Below are positions 1-8,227 of a DNA stretch of 64,000 bases, piece after piece (within the stretch, counting starts at the first letter, position 1; each line of letters starts with the position of its first letter). A model generated the notes under the pieces. The model saw nothing but the letters and a program-made list of their open reading frames with translations, was not told where the DNA came from and searched no databases. Both the position numbers and the translations under genes were made by a program. Source of the DNA: Serinicoccus marinus DSM 15273 (lineage in GTDB: Bacteria; Actinomycetota; Actinomycetes; Actinomycetales; Dermatophilaceae); NCBI RefSeq assembly GCF_008386315.1, contig NZ_CP043808.1, positions 3,224,001-3,288,000 on the forward strand, given 5' to 3'.

Positions 1-799
1 CGGCGATCCACGGCGCGAAGAAGCAGCTCCACGCGTGCTTGGCCCAGCCGGGGCTGGAGATGTTGAGGTGCACGTCACCGGGCCGCAGGCCCAGCCAGTA
101 GGTCGTCGACAGGTGCCCCACCGGGTAGCTCACCTGGGTGTGCTCGACCAGCTTGGGCCGGTTGGTGGTGCCGGAGGTGAAGTAGAGCAGCAGCCGGTCC
201 TGCGGTGCGGTGCCTGGATGCTCGACCGGCTCGACGTGCTCGCGGTAGGCCGCGCGCAGGTCCTCCCAGCCGTGTGCCTCGCCGACGCTCACCCGCAGGT
301 AGTCACCCGGCACGTCGTCGAACTTGTCGACCTCGGCGGCGTTGACGACGACGGCGCGGGCAGCCCCGCGCTCGAGCCGGTCGCGCAGGTCGGAGGGGCC
401 GGCGGCGGTCGTCGTCGGCATGATGACCGCGCCCAGCTTCATCACGCCGAGCATGGTGTCCCACAGCTCGACCTGGTTGCCGAGCATGACCATGACGCTG
501 TCGCCCTTGCCGATGCCGAGGTGGGCCAGCCGCGCGGCGACCTGGTCCGAGCGGGTGGCGACCTCGTCGAAGGTCAGCGTGACCTCGCTGCCGTCCTCCT
601 CGACCACGATCAGCGCGGGCTGGTCGTTGCCGCGCGCGATCGCGTCGAACCAGTCGACGGCCCAGTTGAAGCGCTCCCCCAGGTCGGGGTAGCGGAACTC
701 CGCGCGGGCGCGCCCGGGGTCGCCGTGCAGGTCGACGAGCTGGTCGCGGGCGGCCCGGTAGGCCGCGGTGGTCGGCTGGTCCGTGGACGTCGGCGTCAT
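1..799 (-). CDS. AMP-forming acyl-CoA synthetase, N-terminal part (cut by window edge)
   Basis: This is the first 266 residues of an ANL-superfamily adenylating enzyme, which activates a carboxylic acid with ATP and transfers the acyl group to CoA. The ATP-binding A3 loop is visible near residue 205 as YFTSGTTNRPKLVEH. The N-terminal DLGERFNWAVDWFDAIA segment and the PGWAKHAW stretch are typical of the medium-chain/acetyl-CoA synthetase-like branch. The start at 799 gives a normal N-terminus. The C-terminal half, including the catalytic Lys domain, lies outside the window, so the substrate cannot be judged. Confidence 0.85.
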   Translation of the reverse strand, partial: MTPTSTDQPTTAAYRAARDQLVDLHGDPGRARAEFRYPDLGERFNWAVDWFDAIARGNDQPALIVVEEDGSEVTLTFDEVATRSDQVAARLAHLGIGKGDSVMVMLGNQVELWDTMLGVMKLGAVIMPTTTAAGPSDLRDRLERGAARAVVVNAAEVDKFDDVPGDYLRVSVGEAHGWEDLRAAYREHVEPVEHPGTAPQDRLLLYFTSGTTNRPKLVEHTQVSYPVGHLSTTYWLGLRPGDVHLNISSPGWAKHAWSCFFAPWIA

Positions 800-911
800 G
801 ACCCCATGCCTACACCCGCGCCCGTATGCCTGCCAGCCGGGCCCGGGCCGGGCCCGATCGCCCGACGGCTTCGTCGCGACGCTGTCGGACCCCGCACCTA
901 CAGTCGGTGGC

Positions 912-1223
912 ATGACGAACCCCACGGACGACACGACCCCCATGACCGACCCCGACCACCCAGCCCAGCCCGACCAGCAGTCTGGTGGGGCCGAGATGCT
1001 CGGCGCGAGCAGCCCGCAGTCGCCGCAGGAGCAGGTCGAGCGCGACCCCGAGGACTGGGCCACCGGCGACGACCCCGCCACCGAGGCGCAGAAGTCCTAC
1101 CTCGACCGGCTGGCCAGCGCCGCCGGCGAGCAGATCCCCGCCGACGGCCTCACCAAGGCGCAGGCCTCCGAGCACATCGACCGGCTCCAGGGCCAGACCG
1201 GGATGCAGCCGCGCGAGTCCTGA
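912..1223 (+). CDS. DUF3072 family small protein
   Basis: A 103-residue acidic, Gln/Pro-rich protein. Its C-terminal half (WATGDDPATEAQKSYLD, then DGLTKAQASEHIDRLQ) matches the pattern of DUF3072, a short helical domain common in Actinobacteria and Proteobacteria with no established role. The N-terminal 45 residues look disordered. The ATG at 912 is preferred over an upstream in-frame start because the upstream extension is low-complexity and unlike the family. It is divergent from the acyl-CoA synthetase. Confidence 0.7.
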   Translation: MTNPTDDTTPMTDPDHPAQPDQQSGGAEMLGASSPQSPQEQVERDPEDWATGDDPATEAQKSYLDRLASAAGEQIPADGLTKAQASEHIDRLQGQTGMQPRES

Positions 1224-1248
1224 CGGCACGGGCGGCCTCGTGCCGGCG

Positions 1249-1677
1249 TCAGCTCGTCGCGTCCGCCGGTCCGAGGTCACGTGGATCGACGCGATCCAGA
1301 CCGGTGATTCCCTCGAAGTCCTGATCGGTGGTGACGATCTGGGCGAATCCCGCGCACAGCGCCGTGTCCGCGTGGACCGCATCACGGCCTCGGGCCTCCT
1401 CCGCCTCGACGAGATCCCGGCTCCGGCGCAGGACGGCGGAGTCGAAGTCATGCCAGACGACCAGCCGATCGAGGGCGTCGAAGTCCTCGACGGCCACGGC
1501 GGTCGCACCACGCCGGAGGCGGTGGAAGAGGAACTCCTGCCCGGCCTCGACGCTGGCGTGCAGCCGGACCCGCCCCGTCGCGGCCAGCTCGAGCAGCCGG
1601 GAGCAGGCCGCGCGGTCCGGGTGCTCGCCACCGAAGGGGAGGAGCAGGACGGAGGAGTCGACGAAGATGGCCTTCAT
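1249..1677 (-). CDS. vapC: VapC-type PIN-domain toxin
   Basis: A 142-residue PIN-domain ribonuclease, the usual toxin of a type II pair. The first acidic residue is in FVDSSVLL (Asp7). A conserved Glu follows in the second helix (EAGQEF), and the C-terminal acidic cluster is in RDAVHADTAL and TTDQDF. All are expected metal-binding positions, so it looks catalytically intact. The start overlaps the stop of the upstream antitoxin gene by four bases, a normal arrangement that couples translation. Confidence 0.85.
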   Translation of the reverse strand: MKAIFVDSSVLLLPFGGEHPDRAACSRLLELAATGRVRLHASVEAGQEFLFHRLRRGATAVAVEDFDALDRLVVWHDFDSAVLRRSRDLVEAEEARGRDAVHADTALCAGFAQIVTTDQDFEGITGLDRVDPRDLGPADATS

Positions 1678-1958
1678 CGACGAGCCAGCTTGGCGTCCAC
1701 CGACGTCGCGTAGGCCCGCTTGAGATCATCCGGACCCTCGCCAGGATGTGTCGCGTCTGCCCGGGCGAGACGAGCGCGCTCGAGGAGCTCGCTCCCGGCT
1801 GCGCGGAGAGCCGCGTCGTCGTCCGGGGCGAAGCGGGCGTCGATGGCTTCGCGGATCACCGCCGCCACGCTCCGGCCAGAGGCCGCCGCCTCCTGGGACA
1901 CCCGGGCATACCGCTCCGCGTCCAGCAGAAGCTGCAACCGACGATCCATGACCGACAT
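1674..1958 (-). CDS. vapB: VapB-like ribbon-helix-helix antitoxin
   Basis: A 94-residue protein with a ribbon-helix-helix N-terminus (MDRRLQLLLDAERYARVSQ, then SGRSVAAVIREAID) and an acidic tail, as in VapB/CopG antitoxins that bind DNA and neutralise the partner PIN toxin. It is the upstream gene of the pair and overlaps vapC by four bases. The ATG at 1958 is used; a second ATG three codons in (1949) is equally possible. Confidence 0.8.
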   Translation of the reverse strand: MSVMDRRLQLLLDAERYARVSQEAAASGRSVAAVIREAIDARFAPDDDAALRAAGSELLERARLARADATHPGEGPDDLKRAYATSVDAKLARR

Positions 1959-2005
1959 CGATCCAGGGTAGCAGGCGGCATGCGCATGCCCATGTGTATG
2001 CAGGG

Positions 2006-2914
2006 TCAGCCCTGTTGGTCCGCCCAGATGCGCCGGATCTCGCGCCCGACGGCGACGACCGCGGGGCGGCGCACGCTGGAGTCGCGGTGGACGAGCATGA
2101 TGCGACGGGTCGGAGGGTTGCGCACCGGGAGGGACACGAGCCCGTCCGGCAGTGGGGGCCTGCCGAGGCGGGGGATGAGGCCGATGCCGAAGCCGGCGGC
2201 CACGAGCGCGATCTTGCTGGGGAAGCTGTCGGCCGTCGCGGCGATCCGGTAGTCCAGGCTCCGCTGGTGCAGGGCCGAGAGCAGCCACTCGCTGAAGACG
2301 CCCGGGGAGTCGTCCACCCACTCCCGGCCGTCGAGGTCGGCGAGGTCCACCGAGCCGCTGCGGCTCAGGCGCAGGCCGTGGTCCCCGCGCGCGATGAGGT
2401 CGACGACGTCGTGCCCGAGCTCGGTCGGCGTCAGCCCGCCGGGGAAGGTCATGTGGTGGTCGGTCCAGTCGTGGACGAGGGCGAGGTCGACCTCGCCGCG
2501 GCGCACGGCCCCGAGCGAGGCCTCGGGCGCCAGCTCACGGACGGTGAGACGCAGCAGCGGATAGGTCTGCAGCAGTCCGGGGAGCGCCTGCGACAGCAGC
2601 CCGACGACCCCGGTCGCGAAGGATGACAGCACCAGCGGCCCGGAGACGTCGCTGGTCAGGTGCTCCAGCTCGGCCCGGGCGGCCTCGTCGAGCTGCTCGA
2701 CCTGGGTGGCGAGCCGGACCAGGACCTCGGCGGCGTCCGTGGGCACCACGTTGCGTCCACGGCGCACGAGCACGGGCTGCCCGGCCTCCTGCTGCAGGCG
2801 GCTCAGCTGCTGGCTGACAGCCGAGGCGGTGAGTCCCAGGCGGTCGGCCGCGGCGAGCACCGTGCCCTCCTCGACGACGGCCTTCAGACTGACCAGCTGC
2901 TCGGGGGAAAACAT
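2006..2914 (-). CDS. LysR-family transcriptional regulator
   Basis: A LysR-type regulator of about 302 residues. The N-terminal winged helix is clear (LAAADRLGLTASAVSQQLSRLQ), followed by a linker helix and a periplasmic-binding-like effector domain. The start at 2914 (MFSPEQLVSLK) is chosen because it matches the family N-terminus; an ATG at 2932 adds six residues. It is divergent from a tiny ORF at 3021, and TGTCAGA repeats lie in the shared upstream region. The effector and target genes are unknown. Confidence 0.85.
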   Translation of the reverse strand: MFSPEQLVSLKAVVEEGTVLAAADRLGLTASAVSQQLSRLQQEAGQPVLVRRGRNVVPTDAAEVLVRLATQVEQLDEAARAELEHLTSDVSGPLVLSSFATGVVGLLSQALPGLLQTYPLLRLTVRELAPEASLGAVRRGEVDLALVHDWTDHHMTFPGGLTPTELGHDVVDLIARGDHGLRLSRSGSVDLADLDGREWVDDSPGVFSEWLLSALHQRSLDYRIAATADSFPSKIALVAAGFGIGLIPRLGRPPLPDGLVSLPVRNPPTRRIMLVHRDSSVRRPAVVAVGREIRRIWADQQG

Positions 2915-2922
2915 GTAGCAAG

Positions 2923-2993
2923 TCTGACACATACTCGTAAGGAATGTTCGCTTGTCCTAACAGAAAGATCCTGTCAGAGTAGTACCTGTCAGA
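2923..2993. promoter_or_regulatory. TGTCAGA repeat cluster, candidate LysR operator
   Basis: TGTCAGA occurs at 2972-2978 and 2987-2993 (15 bp apart, same strand) and inverted as TCTGACA at 2923-2929. All three lie in the short divergent gap between the LysR start and the small ORF at 3021. LysR proteins usually bind several sites in such a gap. Binding here is inference from position and repetition. Confidence 0.4.
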
Positions 2994-3020
2994 CCCCGAC
3001 ATGAAGAAAGGTGGCCATCA

Positions 3021-3113
3021 TGACCGCTCTGTCCAAGGCTCTCCGCAGCAGCACCCACGTGATCCTCGAGATCGGTCGCTCCTGGCGCCCGATCGAGCAC
3101 CTGCGCGGCTGAC
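3021..3113 (+). CDS. 30-residue small protein or leader peptide
   Basis: An ATG preceded by AAAGGTGG opens a 30-codon frame encoding a peptide that begins MTALSKALRSSTHVI and ends EIGRSWRPIEHLRG. It stands alone between the divergent LysR gene and a strong hairpin terminator, with no gene following on its strand, so it would be a short monocistronic transcript. I do not recognise it for certain. The good ribosome binding site, the dedicated terminator and the LysR partner argue that it is real. A leader peptide with a lost downstream gene is an alternative. Confidence 0.5.
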
Positions 3114-3129
3114 CCTTCAACACCCGCGA

Positions 3130-3161
3130 GAGCCGCCCCGGACCTGGTCCGAGGGCGGCTC
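3130..3161 (+). terminator. Hairpin terminator after the 30-residue ORF
   Basis: GAGCCGCCC at 3130-3138 pairs perfectly with GGGCGGCTC at 3153-3161, with an inner GGACC/GGTCC pair, followed by TTGT. It may work in both directions, because the convergent metalloprotease gene ends at 3194. Confidence 0.7.
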
Positions 3162-3193
3162 TTGTCGCATCCGGGTGCCGCTGGCGGCGCGGA

Positions 3194-3904
3194 TCAGCCG
3201 CAGGCCGCGTCGTCCAGCGCCGCGAGACCGGCCAGGTCGCCCTTGCCGAGCTCGTCCTGCCCCGAGTTCTCGGCCGCCATGAGCTGGTCCGGGTCCTCGG
3301 AGTGGCCCAGCCCCAGGACGTGGATGAGCTCGTGCACCAGCACGGTCTGGTCGTCCAGGCCCCCGAGCCACCCGCCGGGCTGGTCGGTGTCGAGAACGAC
3401 CACGCCGCCGACCGACCTGGCCCCGCCACCGGGGCCGATGACGTAGGACGCCCCGCCCAGGCCGGCGGTCGGCCCGGTGAGCTCGGGCACCTCACCCTCG
3501 TCCGCCCAGCCCAGCAGGACCGGCCCCCTGCCGCGGCCGGTGAACTCGCGGTCGTCGGTCTCGCCGATCACCTCGAAGGTGAAGCCCGAGACCTCGTCGA
3601 CCTGCGCGACGGCGGCCGCGACGAGGTCGGCATACCCCTCGGGCGCCCGCTGCGGGTTCACCTCGAGCTCGATGACCGCGCCGCACTCCCAGGTGACCGG
3701 GCCACCTCCGTCGGTGACCTGCATGAAGGTGTAGCCCTCGCCCCCGGATCCCGGCACGCCCGCGGCGCGGTCGGGAGAGACCGTCCGGCGGACGTCGCCG
3801 AGGTCGAGGCCGGGCGAGACGTAGACCACCATGCTGATGACCAGGCCGAGGACGAGGAGCAGGCTCAGCACGCTCGTGCACCCGCCGCCGCGCCGCTCGC
3901 TCAT
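3194..3904 (-). CDS. Membrane-anchored metzincin-type zinc protease
   Basis: A 236-residue protein with one hydrophobic segment (about residues 12-32) that would anchor or export it, followed by an extracellular domain. The zinc-binding motif HELIHVLGLGH fits HExxHxxGxxH exactly, and a Met follows (DQLMAAEN), as in the metzincin Met-turn. This is the matrixin-like (M10) style. The substrate is unknown. It is convergent with the small ORF at 3021. Confidence 0.8.
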   Translation of the reverse strand: MSERRGGGCTSVLSLLLVLGLVISMVVYVSPGLDLGDVRRTVSPDRAAGVPGSGGEGYTFMQVTDGGGPVTWECGAVIELEVNPQRAPEGYADLVAAAVAQVDEVSGFTFEVIGETDDREFTGRGRGPVLLGWADEGEVPELTGPTAGLGGASYVIGPGGGARSVGGVVVLDTDQPGGWLGGLDDQTVLVHELIHVLGLGHSEDPDQLMAAENSGQDELGKGDLAGLAALDDAACG

Positions 3905-3933
3905 GGTTCCAGTGTGCCGGGGCGCACGGGGTC

Positions 3934-4581
3934 CTACTGGCCGAGCCCGGCGAGCAGGTCCTCGAAGTCGGTGACCTCGCCCGCTGTCACGCCGCGGACC
4001 GAGCGACGTCGCGCCTCCTGGCCGAAGCCCTCCACCCCGGCTGCGACGACGGCGGTGGCCAGCTCCCCCGCGGCGCGGCTGATCCGGTGCCCCAGGTCCT
4101 GCGAGCCAGGCCCACCGAAGTCGTCGGTTGCCGCGAAGACGCCGGTCGGGACGACCGCCGCGCGCAGGTAGCTGAACAGCGGCCGCAGGGCGTGGTCCAG
4201 CACGAGCTGGTGCCGGGCCGTGCCCGCCGTCGCCGCGATGAGGACCGGCATACCGGCGATCGACTCGGGGTCGAGCACGTCCACGAACATCTTGAACAGT
4301 CCGGAGTAGCTCGCGGCGAAGACCGGGGTCACGGCGATCACCGCGTCGGCTGCGGCGACGGTCTCACGCGCCGCCTCCACAGCCGGCGTCGGCAGCCCGC
4401 CGGTGGTCATGGTGGTCGCGAGGTCGTGGGCGAGCTCGCGCAGCTCGATCACCTCGACGCTCGCGGCCTCGCCGCGCGCCGAGACCTGTGTGGTCACGGC
4501 GTCGGTGAGGCGGTCGGCAAGCAGCCGGGTGGAGCTGGGCTGCGACAGGCCCGCGGTGAGGACGACGATGCGCCTGGTCAT
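3934..4581 (-). CDS. NADPH-dependent FMN reductase, CE1759-like
   Basis: A 215-residue flavodoxin-fold reductase. The FMN phosphate loop region is LTAGLSQPSSTRLLAD and the second flavin loop is TPVFAASYSGLFKMF. It follows an LLM-class oxidoreductase gene with about a 30-base gap. In Actinobacteria this paired arrangement (CE1758/CE1759 families) suggests that the reductase supplies reduced flavin to the partner monooxygenase. The start is ATG 4581. Confidence 0.85.
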   Translation of the reverse strand: MTRRIVVLTAGLSQPSSTRLLADRLTDAVTTQVSARGEAASVEVIELRELAHDLATTMTTGGLPTPAVEAARETVAAADAVIAVTPVFAASYSGLFKMFVDVLDPESIAGMPVLIAATAGTARHQLVLDHALRPLFSYLRAAVVPTGVFAATDDFGGPGSQDLGHRISRAAGELATAVVAAGVEGFGQEARRRSVRGVTAGEVTDFEDLLAGLGQ

Positions 4582-4613
4582 GGGCGTGCTCCCTTCGGTA
4601 TGCCGCGCGCCGC

Positions 4614-5768
4614 TCAGGCGCTGGCGCGCGCTCCGGTGGTCGGGACGGTGAGGTCGACCTTCGCCGCCGGGGCGACCAGGTGGTGCGGCGCGCCCAGCCC
4701 GTCGGCGACGAGCGAGGCGTGCGTGGGTGGGTCGCTGGGCACGTGGGCCGGGCGGCGTGCCTCGAACTCGCGGCGCAGCACCGGCACGACCTCCCGGCCG
4801 AGGATCTCGATCTGCTCCAGGACGACGTCCTGCGGCAGGCCCGCGTGGTCGATGAGGAACATCTGCCGCTGGTAGTCGCCGACCGCGTCGGCGAAGCCGA
4901 GGGTGCGCTCGATGACCATCTCCGGCGTGCCCACGGTGAGCGGGGTCATCCGGGTGAACTCCTCCAGGCTGGGGCCGTGGCCGTAGACCGGGGCCTCGTC
5001 GAAGTAGGGCCGGAAGGTCTTCTTCGCCTCCGCCTCGGAGCCGGCCATGAAGACCTGCCCGCCGAGCCCGACGATCGCCTGGTCGGCCGACCCGTGCCCG
5101 TAGTGCTCGAACCGGCGGCGGTAGAGGTCGACCATCTGCGCGGTGTGCTCGATGTTCCAGAAGATGTGGTTGTGGAAGAAGCCGTCGCCGTAGTAGGCGG
5201 CCTGCTCGGCGATCTCGGTGGACCGGATGGACCCGTGCCAGACGAAGGGCGGGGTGCCGTCCAGCGGTCGCGGGGTGGCGGTGAAGCCCTGCAGCGGGGT
5301 GCGGAACTTCCCCTTCCAGTCCACGACCTCCTCGCGCCACAGCCGACGCAGCAGGTGGTAGTTCTCGATCGCCAGCGGGATGCCCTGGCGGATGTCCTTG
5401 CCGAACCACGGGTAGACCGGGCCGGTGTTGCCGCGGCCCATCATGAGGTCGACGCGGCCGCCGGACAGGTGCTGGAGGAAGGCGTAGTCCTCCGCGATCC
5501 GGACCGGGTCGGTCGTCGTGATGAGGGTGGTCGAGGTGGACAGCTGCAGCCGCTGCGTCTGCGCCGCGATCCACGCGAGGTGCGTCGTCGGGGCGGAGGT
5601 CATGAAGGGCGGGTTGTGGTGCTCGCCCGTCGCGAAGACGTCGAGCCCGACCTCCTCGGCCTTGAGGGCATACGCGCTCATCGCGGAGATGCGCTCACCC
5701 TCGCTCGGCGTGCGGCCGGTCGTCGGGTCCTGCGTGACGTCACCGACGCTGAAGATCCCGAACTGCAT
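4614..5768 (-). CDS. LLM-class flavin-dependent oxidoreductase, CE1758-like
   Basis: A 384-residue luciferase-like TIM-barrel oxidoreductase with the expected GEHHNPPF motif near residue 50 and the MMGRGNTGPVYPWFG segment of the CE1758 subfamily. It probably uses reduced FMN made by the reductase encoded directly downstream. The start at 5768 (MQFGIFSVGD) is preferred over the in-frame 5825 start because AGGAAGG lies just upstream and the extension is not conserved in style. The substrate is not predictable. Confidence 0.85.
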   Translation of the reverse strand: MQFGIFSVGDVTQDPTTGRTPSEGERISAMSAYALKAEEVGLDVFATGEHHNPPFMTSAPTTHLAWIAAQTQRLQLSTSTTLITTTDPVRIAEDYAFLQHLSGGRVDLMMGRGNTGPVYPWFGKDIRQGIPLAIENYHLLRRLWREEVVDWKGKFRTPLQGFTATPRPLDGTPPFVWHGSIRSTEIAEQAAYYGDGFFHNHIFWNIEHTAQMVDLYRRRFEHYGHGSADQAIVGLGGQVFMAGSEAEAKKTFRPYFDEAPVYGHGPSLEEFTRMTPLTVGTPEMVIERTLGFADAVGDYQRQMFLIDHAGLPQDVVLEQIEILGREVVPVLRREFEARRPAHVPSDPPTHASLVADGLGAPHHLVAPAAKVDLTVPTTGARASA

Positions 5769-5815
5769 CTGACTCACCCTTCCTGGGATGTGGAGCGGCT
5801 GATCGACGTCTGATT

Positions 5816-5827
5816 GACGAATCAACT
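5816..5827. promoter_or_regulatory. Inverted repeat upstream of the flavin oxidoreductase pair
   Basis: TTGACGAATCAA is an inverted repeat (TTGA/TCAA, 4-base spacer) in an AT-rich patch about 50 bases upstream of the LLM gene start. Such short palindromes are typical of MarR or TetR operators. No regulator gene is adjacent, so the cognate factor is unknown. Confidence 0.35.
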
Positions 5828-5916
5828 ATATCAAGGCAGGACGGCCCGAGATATTCCACGCGCACCGGCCGGGCCACCGCAGGGGAGTCGGTGGCCCGGC
5901 CGGGTATGCGGTGGCG

Positions 5917-6447
5917 TCAGCGGGAGCAGTCGCCCGCCGCTCCGCCACCGCGGCCCGCGCCGTGGGCCCCGGCCCCGCCCGCGTCGCCCGCGGCGGTCGT
6001 CGTGCTCGTGTCACCCACGGTGGCCGCCGTGCCCGTGTCGGCCGACATCGTGTCCGTCGCGGTCGCCGTCTCGCCCGAGCCGCTGGTCGACTCGAAGCCC
6101 ATGCCCTGCCAGCAGGAGGCGGAGGCCAGCCACGGGGTGGTGCCCTGCTCGGTGTAGAGCTCGATCGCGGCGGCGTCCTGGACCGACTCCGGCGCGTCGA
6201 CGGCGCGGGCATAGCCGGCGGCGGCGTCCATGCCCTGCCAGGTGCTGTCGAGGAACTGGTAGGCGCCGGACGCCGTGGACGTCGGGTTCTGCGCGGTGTA
6301 GCTGCCGCCGCTCTCGCACTGCTTGATGGCCTCGAGCACCGGGATCCCGGTGTCGGCGGCCGAGGCGGAGCCGGCGATCACGACGCCGGCGCCCGCGAGC
6401 GCCACGGTGGCACCAGCGGTGCCCAGGGTGCGGGTGATGAGCTTCAT
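5917..6447 (-). CDS. Secreted Rpf/transglycosylase-like protein
   Basis: A 176-residue protein with a signal peptide (positive start, hydrophobic core, AGSASA cleavage region near residue 30) followed by a small transglycosylase-like domain. ESGGSYTAQNPTSTASGAYQF contains the catalytic-type Glu and the SGAYQFLDSTWQG signature of Rpf-like muralytic domains. The C-terminus is a low-complexity Gly/Ala/Thr tail. It probably cleaves peptidoglycan outside the cell. The RR-like gene at 6590 is divergent. Confidence 0.8.
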   Translation of the reverse strand: MKLITRTLGTAGATVALAGAGVVIAGSASAADTGIPVLEAIKQCESGGSYTAQNPTSTASGAYQFLDSTWQGMDAAAGYARAVDAPESVQDAAAIELYTEQGTTPWLASASCWQGMGFESTSGSGETATATDTMSADTGTAATVGDTSTTTAAGDAGGAGAHGAGRGGGAAGDCSR

Positions 6448-6589
6448 CTGTCACTCCTTCGATCGGGGTTGCGCTGTCAGGCTCACCCGCACAGGTGTGC
6501 CGCCGATGTGCCGTCCGTGTGCCGGATCCACATCTCGGACCGGCGCGCAGCACAGGACGGGCACAGCGAGCGCCGGGACGGTGGGAGAC

Positions 6590-7282
6590 ATGAGGGTCCT
6601 GCTGATCGATCTGGGCGACGAGGGGTCGCAGCGGTTGGCTCGTGCTCTGCATGCCGAGGGGTGCGTGGTCGACGTGCTCGGCGGCATCGCCGAGGCGGTA
6701 TGGGCCTGCGGCCAGTCGCCCCCGCAGAGCCCAGGGGGCATCGCGGTGGCCGTGGCCTGCGTGCCGACCACGGGCCGGGTCGAGCGCGACCTGTCGCTGC
6801 GCCTGCGCGCGGCCGGGATCGCCACCCCGCTGCTCGTGGTGGCCGGGCGCGCTGCCACCCACGATGTCGTCGCGGCCCTCGACAGCGGTGCCGACGACGT
6901 GGTCTGCCGACCGGTCCGGCTCCCGGAGATCGTCGCCCGGCTGCGGGCCCTGGCCCGGCGCGAGCCGGTCGTGCCGACGCCTCGGCTCGTCGTCGGGGAC
7001 CTGACGCTGGACCTCGGCGCACAGCGGGTGAGTCGGGGCGAGGACCCCATCGTGCTGTCGCCGCACCTGTTCACCCTGCTGGAGACCTTCGCCCGGCACC
7101 CCGGCCAGGTCCTCACCCGCGCGGTGCTCGTCGAGGCGGTGTGGGACCCGGCCCACGACCCGACCTCCAACGTCGTCGAGCAGTCGGTCGCGGCCCTGCG
7201 TCGACGCATCGACACCCCCTTCGGCCGCCGGTCGCTGCAGACCGTGCGGGGGCGCGGCTACCGCCTCGACCCGGCCGCCTGA
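6590..7282 (+). CDS. Atypical response regulator with winged-helix output
   Basis: A 230-residue OmpR-like protein. The C-terminal winged helix is clear (LSPHLFTLLETFARHPGQVL through VRGRGYRLDP). The receiver-like half begins MRVLLIDLGDEG, but the segment where the phospho-acceptor Asp should follow strand 3 reads VAVACVPTTG with no Asp, and the usual Lys-Pro is replaced by CRPVRLPEI. No kinase gene is nearby. It may act without phosphorylation. The ATG at 6590 with GGGAG upstream is chosen over an earlier in-frame start. Confidence 0.75.
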   Translation: MRVLLIDLGDEGSQRLARALHAEGCVVDVLGGIAEAVWACGQSPPQSPGGIAVAVACVPTTGRVERDLSLRLRAAGIATPLLVVAGRAATHDVVAALDSGADDVVCRPVRLPEIVARLRALARREPVVPTPRLVVGDLTLDLGAQRVSRGEDPIVLSPHLFTLLETFARHPGQVLTRAVLVEAVWDPAHDPTSNVVEQSVAALRRRIDTPFGRRSLQTVRGRGYRLDPAA

Positions 7283-7306
7283 GCCGGGTCGGCACGACAG
7301 CGCGGC

Positions 7307-8119
7307 TCAGCCGAGCAGGTCGGCCATACGCCTCGCGACGAGGTCGGTCGCCCGCTGCGGCGAGACCCGTGACAGGCGACCCAGCAGGGCGACGTCGGAG
7401 CCGACGCTCACGTGGAAGCCGCCCTGGCCCACCGCCTTGTCGACGATCATGCTCGCGGCCTTGGCGGCCGACAGCGTCCGGCGACCGGCCTGGTCCCGCC
7501 GCGCCTCGGCATCACCACCGGGCACGCTCACGCCGGAGTTCGTCGTGATCTCGGTGCCGACCGCACCGGGGAAGACCACGCTCACCGCGACCGCCGTGCC
7601 GCGCAGCTCGGCATACAGGCCCTCGGTCAGCAGCCGGACCGCGGCCTTGCTCGCGCCGTAGAGCGTCTGCCCGGGCACCGGGACCAGGCCGCCCATGCTG
7701 GAGACGTTGACGACGCAGGCCTCGGGCCGCTCGACCAGGTGCGGCAGGCAGACCTGGGTGGTGTGGACCGTGCCCCAGAGGTTGACGTCCACGACCCGGT
7801 GCATGGCCTCGGGCGAGAGCTCGGCGAAGGGGACGAACTCCTGGATCACGCCGGCGACGTTGAGCAGGCCGTCCAGGTGGCCGTGGTGGGCGACCACGGC
7901 CTCGGGCAGCGCCGCCACCGCCTCGCGATCGGTGATGTCGAGCGTGTGCACCGACAGCCGCTCCCCCGCCGCCGCGAGCCGGGCGGTCTCGGCGAGTGCC
8001 TCCTCCCGCAGGTCGACCCCCGCGACCCGGGCGTCCCGGCGCAGCAGCTCGAGGGCGATCTCGCGCCCGATGCCGTTGCCGGCGCCGGTCACGACGAAGG
8101 TCTGGTGGGAGATCTGCAC
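7307..8119 (-). CDS. Short-chain dehydrogenase/reductase
   Basis: A 270-residue classical SDR. The NAD(P) motif TGAGNGIG is near residue 12, the active-site Ser lies in NVSSMGG, and the Tyr/Lys pair is in YGASKAA. It starts with GTG at 8119. It is convergent with the RR-like gene and divergent from the FucP-like transporter. The substrate is unknown. Confidence 0.85.
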   Translation of the reverse strand: MQISHQTFVVTGAGNGIGREIALELLRRDARVAGVDLREEALAETARLAAAGERLSVHTLDITDREAVAALPEAVVAHHGHLDGLLNVAGVIQEFVPFAELSPEAMHRVVDVNLWGTVHTTQVCLPHLVERPEACVVNVSSMGGLVPVPGQTLYGASKAAVRLLTEGLYAELRGTAVAVSVVFPGAVGTEITTNSGVSVPGGDAEARRDQAGRRTLSAAKAASMIVDKAVGQGGFHVSVGSDVALLGRLSRVSPQRATDLVARRMADLLG

Positions 8120-8202
8120 GGGTGCTCCGTCTCGTCGCTGGCTGGAGGGCTCAGGGTAGTGCGCGCGTCGTCACTGGGTTACAGTCAGCCGCACGACAGA
8201 GT

Positions 8203-8215
8203 TGACGTTGCGTCA
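8203..8215. promoter_or_regulatory. 13-bp palindrome upstream of the FucP-like gene
   Basis: TGACGTTGCGTCA (TGACG/CGTCA, 3-base spacer) sits immediately upstream of the GAAGGAGG ribosome binding site of the transporter gene. A nearly identical site (TGACGCTGCGTCA) lies upstream of the SGNH hydrolase at 16877-16889. A repressor bound here would block the transcript start. Confidence 0.45.
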
Positions 8216-8227
8216 GAAGGAGGCGGT

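Noticed and set aside
35..1324. Long open frames opposite the acyl-CoA synthetase and many similar opposite-strand frames
   Set aside because: They are Arg/Pro/Ala-rich shadows produced by high-GC codon bias, with no family motifs.
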